Assembly (NCBI GenBank): GCA_024400565.1
Contig: JAKSMQ010000016.1
Location: 1-37,645, forward strand
Direction: 5' to 3'
DNA length: 37,645 nucleotides
DNA from: Bacteroidales bacterium
GTDB lineage: Bacteria > Bacteroidota > Bacteroidia > Bacteroidales > P3
Position numbers and translations under genes: made by a program. The notes beneath the pieces are model-generated. The model did no database searches. It was not told the DNA's origin and saw only the letters and a program-made list of their open reading frames with translations. Shown piece by piece: positions 35,115 to 37,645 of the stretch. Each line of letters starts with the position of its first letter. The stretch's first letter is position 1.

Positions 35115-35134
35115 CGCGCTCACGCGAGAACGCG
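35115..35134. promoter_or_regulatory. Triple CGCG motif, candidate regulatory site before sufC
   Basis: CGCG occurs three times at exactly 8-base steps (35115, 35123, 35131) within otherwise AT-rich DNA, between the sufC -7 box and its start codon. Each neighbouring pair can form a 4-bp stem with a 4-base loop, or the set can form an iterated protein site. No known operator is recognised. Confidence 0.45.
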
Positions 35135-35138
35135 ACAA

Positions 35139-35169
35139 CAAAAATACAAATAAAAGTTGAGATTTGAAA
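35139..35169 (-). promoter_or_regulatory. Promoter of the sufC operon
   Basis: On the minus strand the -7 box is TATTTTTG (35139-35146, matching TAnnTTTG). A near-match -33 box TTTC (35166-35169) is 19 bases upstream. The region overlaps the promoter of the divergent SAM hydrolase gene. Confidence 0.65.
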
Positions 35170-35186
35170 AAAAAGATGTATCTTTG
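35156..35186 (+). promoter_or_regulatory. Promoter of the SAM hydrolase gene
   Basis: The -7 box TATCTTTG is at 35179-35186 and the -33 near-match GTTG at 35156-35159, with a 19-base spacer. The -7 box lies downstream of the first in-frame ATG of the long ORF (35157), which shows that translation starts at the later ATG at 35223. Confidence 0.7.
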
Positions 35187-35222
35187 CATTTGAATTCGCA
35201 ATTCAAAAAACATCTGAACCAC

Positions 35223-36008
35223 ATGCAAGCACCTATCATTACGTTCACTACGGACTGGGGAACGAAGGATTTTTTTATCGGAATGGTCAAAGGAAGAATC
35301 CTTTCTGAAGTACCCGATGCCAACATCATCGACATCACCCACAACGTCACCCCTTACAAGATTATCTACGCTACGATGGTGGTGCGCCATGCCTGTCTCA
35401 ATTTCCCCAAAGAGACAATCCATATTATCGACGTAAACTCCGAGCCCAAGGCCGACCAGCCCTTCATTATTGCCCGCTACAAAGGCCATTATTTCATCTG
35501 CGCCGACAACGGTCTCCCCTACTCTGTCTTTGGGAATGAATGTGAAAGCGTAACCCGCATTCCCTACACTCTTGGCAACTCCAACTCCTTTATCGGGCTG
35601 ACGCTCTTTACCGAACTGGCCATTCGTCTGGCCAAGGGTGAAAAACCTTCATCCATGGGTGAGAGCCATTCCCAGTTACTCCAACGCAACCTGTTGGAAT
35701 ACAACTTGCGCGACAACAAGTTGTCTGTTACCATTGTCCACAACGATTCCTATGGGAATGCCTATCTGGGTATTACCCGGGCAAAATTTGAAGAGATACG
35801 AGACGGACGCGATTTCGTCCTCGACGCAAATGGTGGCAAAATCACCACTATCTCCCCCTACTATACTACCGACAACGAAGACCTTGCCCTTATAGAATCC
35901 GCCACAGGACTGTTACAGATAGCCCTCTATCAATCCTCGGCAGCACAGTTACTTAACCTAAAGAGCGAAAGTTCGGTCCAGTTCACATTCAAGTCCAAAT
36001 CAGAATAG
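35223..36008 (+). CDS. SAM hydroxide adenosyltransferase / SAM hydrolase (DUF62 family)
   Basis: The start at 35223 gives 261 residues, MQAPIITFTTDWGTKDFFIG. The in-frame ATG at 35157 precedes the promoter -7 box and is rejected. The family signature TTDWGTKDFF (9-18), GMVKGRI and the segment DITHNVTPYKI are the N-terminal domain of the chlorinase/fluorinase-like DUF62 family. Asn/Ser-rich motifs SNSFIGLTLF and NDSYGNAYLGITR lie in the later part. Ordinary bacterial members hydrolyse S-adenosylmethionine to adenosine and methionine; the halogenase activity is restricted to a few actinobacteria. It is the only clear complete plus-strand gene in the window and is divergent from sufC. Confidence 0.92.
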   Translation: MQAPIITFTTDWGTKDFFIGMVKGRILSEVPDANIIDITHNVTPYKIIYATMVVRHACLNFPKETIHIIDVNSEPKADQPFIIARYKGHYFICADNGLPYSVFGNECESVTRIPYTLGNSNSFIGLTLFTELAIRLAKGEKPSSMGESHSQLLQRNLLEYNLRDNKLSVTIVHNDSYGNAYLGITRAKFEEIRDGRDFVLDANGGKITTISPYYTTDNEDLALIESATGLLQIALYQSSAAQLLNLKSESSVQFTFKSKSE

Positions 36009-36039
36009 CATACCCGGACTTATATTTATCAACACTATT

Positions 36040-36072
36040 GCCGGTTCGACTATTCTACAGAACCGGCTTTCT
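36040..36072 (+). terminator. Terminator of the SAM hydrolase gene
   Basis: GCCGGTTC (36040-36047) and GAACCGGC (36060-36067) form a perfect 8-bp stem with a 12-base loop, followed by TTTCTT. It lies 32 bases after the stop. Confidence 0.85.
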
Positions 36073-36496
36073 TATTGGTCGATTCTACTCAAAAACGGAG
36101 ACCTTGTTCTCAAAAAGAGCCCTTCTTGAAAGCCCTTTCTCTCGTTCTAGCCAGCATATAGCGTCCACTTAGCCTCCACGAAACACCCTCCGGATGCTAG
36201 CTGAGTGCTGCTTATATGCTGTCTGTATGCTACCTGTATGCTGGTTAGGTGCTGGCTATAAGGGAAAAATCCCGAAGCCAGAGAGCGAAACTGGCCCGAC
36301 ATTAGAGATCCAATCTTGAGGATACAACCTAACCGTCTTGAATCGTACAATAAACCCACTCGCCTACGCATAACAGAAACGTTCTCCTACACACGACATT
36401 TCCTCTCTTTCAGCCATAGCCAGGCCATTCTATCGGCAAACGCCTTGCTATTAAGAAGAGTTCTGTACTAGCAGCCAAGAGACAGGAGACACGTAT
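36073..36496. other. Gene-free intergenic region
   Basis: Between the two terminators there is no convincing gene. The 11-bp repeat cluster at 36148-36258 is the only structure seen. The 74-codon minus-strand ORF across it has no family resemblance and is shaped by the repeats. Confidence 0.7.
36148..36258. repeat. 11-bp-periodic repeat cluster with inverted leading units, locus 2
   Basis: Three reverse-oriented units, TAGCCAGCATA, TAGCGTCCACT and TAGCCTCCACG, fill 36148-36180. After a 12-base spacer six forward units fill 36193-36258: GATGCTAGCTG, AGTGCTGCTTA, TATGCTGTCTG, TATGCTACCTG, TATGCTGGTTA, GGTGCTGGCTA. The reverse unit TAGCGTCCACT is identical to one at 22791-22801, and the last forward unit differs by one base from TGTGCTGGCTA at 1478-1488, so the three loci are one family. 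Confidence 0.85.
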
Positions 36497-36527
36497 AAAA
36501 CAAGGCTACCCGATTGGGGTAGCCTTT
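36497..36527 (-). terminator. Terminator of rpsP
   Basis: AAGGCTACCC (36502-36511) and GGGTAGCCTT (36517-36526) form a perfect 10-bp stem with a 5-base loop. On the minus strand it is followed by GTTTTAT. It is about 25 bases after the rpsP stop. Confidence 0.9.
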
Positions 36528-36551
36528 GAGGTTATGAAAGTCCCTATCTGA

Positions 36552-37100
36552 TTATTCAGCAGCGGGAGCCTCGGCAGCTTCTTCAGCAGGAGCCTCAGCA
36601 GCTTCAGTCTCAGCCTTGGCAGCAGCCTCAGCTTCAGCAGCAGCCTGACGCTTAGCAGCGATAGCAGCAGCCTTGGTTTCGTTTACTTTCTTCTCGTTCT
36701 CAAGACGAGCCTTAGCGTTGTTGCGTTTTTCGTTCTCGAGGGTGCTAACTACGCCATTGATCTTGGCCTGCTTAGCCTGCATCCACTCGTTGAACTTAAC
36801 GTCAGCCTGTTCCTGGCTGATAGCGCCCTTCTGAACACCCATCTGGAGGTGTTTCTTAAGCATAGCACCCTTATAGGAAAGGATGTTACGTACGGTATCG
36901 CTGGGCTGAGCACCGGTCATAAGCCAGTAAACAGCGCGGTCGAGGTTGAGCTCGATAGTAGCGGGGTTGGTGATGGGATTGTAGGTGCCTATTTTCTCAA
37001 TGAACTTTCCGTCTCGAGGTGCACGACCATCCGCAATTACGATGTGATAGAAAGCCTGATGCTTTTTACCACGACGCTGAAGTCTAATTCTAGTAGGCAT
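36552..37100 (-). CDS. rpsP: 30S ribosomal protein S16 with Ala/Glu-rich C-terminal extension
   Basis: The 182-residue protein starts MPTRIRLQRRGKKHQAFYHI, then DGKFIEKIGTYNP and the segment around YWLMTGAQPSDTVRNIL, the complete S16 core (about residues 1-85). S16 is needed for assembly of the 30S body. A lysine/glutamate helix region and a low-complexity tail rich in Ala and Glu (EAAEAPAEEAAEAPAAE) roughly double the usual length; similar tails are seen in Bacteroidota S16. It is monocistronic here, with its own promoter and terminator; rimM, trmD and rplS are not adjacent. Confidence 0.97.
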   Translation of the reverse strand: MPTRIRLQRRGKKHQAFYHIVIADGRAPRDGKFIEKIGTYNPITNPATIELNLDRAVYWLMTGAQPSDTVRNILSYKGAMLKKHLQMGVQKGAISQEQADVKFNEWMQAKQAKINGVVSTLENEKRNNAKARLENEKKVNETKAAAIAAKRQAAAEAEAAAKAETEAAEAPAEEAAEAPAAE

Positions 37101-37154
37101 AAATGCTTGTGTTTAAATTAATTGTTATAAAAATTATAGTTTCAAATCGAAATG

Positions 37155-37185
37155 CAAAGATACGAACATTTTTCAAACTGCCAAA
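37155..37185 (-). promoter_or_regulatory. Promoter of rpsP
   Basis: On the minus strand the -33 box TTTG (37182-37185) and -7 box TATCTTTG (37155-37162) have a 19-base spacer, a full match to the Bacteroidota consensus. The leader is about 50 bases. Confidence 0.85.
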
Positions 37186-37564
37186 ATATTTTTCCACAAA
37201 GGTGATTCCTTTTGTCTTTTTTGCTCTGTTACGACTACACTCCGAGCACATTCAGCCGCACACCAGGGACAAGGCAGATTTCCTTTTTCGGTTGTATCTT
37301 TCCCGCCTGATGTCTGAACCATGCTTATACGCTTTCTTTTTCCTTTGGTAAATCCGATCCTGTACACTATAGAACCAGTATAGAGTCTGTCCAAGATGAA
37401 TTGATGTATAAACTCGCATTTCCCATAGAATGCGAGTTTTTCTAATGACTTTTACCATCCCTCCAAACAGGACAATAAACGTGAAGAATGAGTGAATAAT
37501 AAAAAGGAGAATATATTAAGGCGGGTTCTATAAATTCATTTTTTGACCTAAAGATGGCATAGTG
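37186..37564. other. Gene-free stretch upstream of rpsP
   Basis: No supported gene is present. Several short ORFs overlap on both strands without family resemblance. The stretch holds one strong plus-strand terminator hairpin (37411-37442) with no gene before it, and ends in the 28-bp tandem repeats. Confidence 0.6.
37411..37442 (+). terminator. Orphan plus-strand terminator hairpin
   Basis: AACTCGCATT (37411-37420) and AATGCGAGTT (37429-37438) form a perfect 10-bp stem with an 8-base loop, running into TTTTT (37437-37441). No plus-strand gene is visible upstream. A near-consensus box TATCTTTC (about 37296-37303) could start a short RNA of about 130 bases ending here. Confidence 0.65.
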
Positions 37565-37645
37565 CTATGGCCAGCGACCGAAGTGGAGCTTGCTATGGCC
37601 AGCGACCGAAGTGGAGCTTGCTATGGCCAGCGACCGAAGTGGAGC
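37565..37645. repeat. 28-bp perfect tandem repeat, cut by the window edge
   Basis: Units start at 37565, 37593 and 37621; the third is cut at 25 of 28 bases. The visible copies are identical (CTATGGCCAGCGACCGAAGT then GGAGCTTG). The unit is GC-rich compared with its AT-rich surroundings. There are no spacers, so it is not a CRISPR array. The total copy number cannot be seen. Confidence 0.92.

Noticed and set aside
35157-35222. N-terminal 22-residue extension of the SAM hydrolase
   Set aside because: The promoter -7 box lies within it and the family signature begins right after the later ATG at 35223.
37565-37645. CRISPR array at the right edge
   Set aside because: The 28-bp units are directly adjacent without spacers and no cas gene is in the window.

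Overview
The window is a stretch of Bacteroidota chromosome, most likely order Bacteroidales. The evidence is repeated promoter boxes of the form TAnnTTTG, a giant type IX secretion (T9SS) cargo protein, lineage-typical families (DUF4270, DUF3078, a single-domain GT5 'glycogen synthase', a zinc-less TraR/DksA protein), S16 with an Ala/Glu tail, and a eukaryote-like NADP isocitrate dehydrogenase. Almost all genes are on the minus strand. No rRNA, tRNA, insertion sequence, prophage or CRISPR array was seen.

Layout. 1-999 is the 3' end of icd, closed by a strong hairpin terminator. 1049-2669 is a 1.6-kb gene-free tract holding 11-bp-periodic repeats and two copies of a palindromic repeat element. 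2670-6613 (minus) reads GT5-like protein, DUF4270 lipoprotein, MORN-type repeat protein, terminator, maf. 6834-22157 (minus) reads a 3966-residue T9SS surface protein (about a third of the window), then tilS, an unknown secreted protein, rimM and a dksA-like gene. 22158-23072 is gene-free: the promoter of the giant gene, a third palindromic element and the largest 11-bp array. 23073-25313 is recX, a DUF3078 outer-membrane protein and a coiled-coil lipoprotein. 25476-29299 is ruvB, hutI, lolD and rlmB. 29381-35075 is sufC, sufD, a PorE-like TPR/beta-propeller protein and an ABC exporter, apparently one operon. Divergent from it is a SAM hydrolase gene (35223-36008). A further 11-bp-repeat intergenic region follows, then rpsP (minus), then an AT-rich end that runs into perfect 28-bp tandem repeats at the window edge.

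Functional themes are housekeeping (tRNA lysidine synthesis, ribosome maturation, rRNA methylation, Holliday-junction migration, Fe-S assembly) mixed with envelope biogenesis (T9SS cargo, PorE-like protein, lipoproteins, LolD, ABC exporter). sufC and sufD are present without sufB, and hutI without other hut genes.

The most unusual content is intergenic. Three ~140-bp elements (1822-1964, 2372-2509, 22502-22649) share an identical 13-base core, TATTAATTAGTTA, and conserved flanks. Each is bracketed by inverted arms built of short repeated words. The words differ between elements but pair within each element, which is a covariation signature of a stem. Two of the three lie downstream, in the core's orientation, of arrays of a degenerate 11-bp unit (about TRTGnnnnYTR) in which reverse-oriented units precede forward ones. 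I do not recognise this composite repeat family from any description I know.
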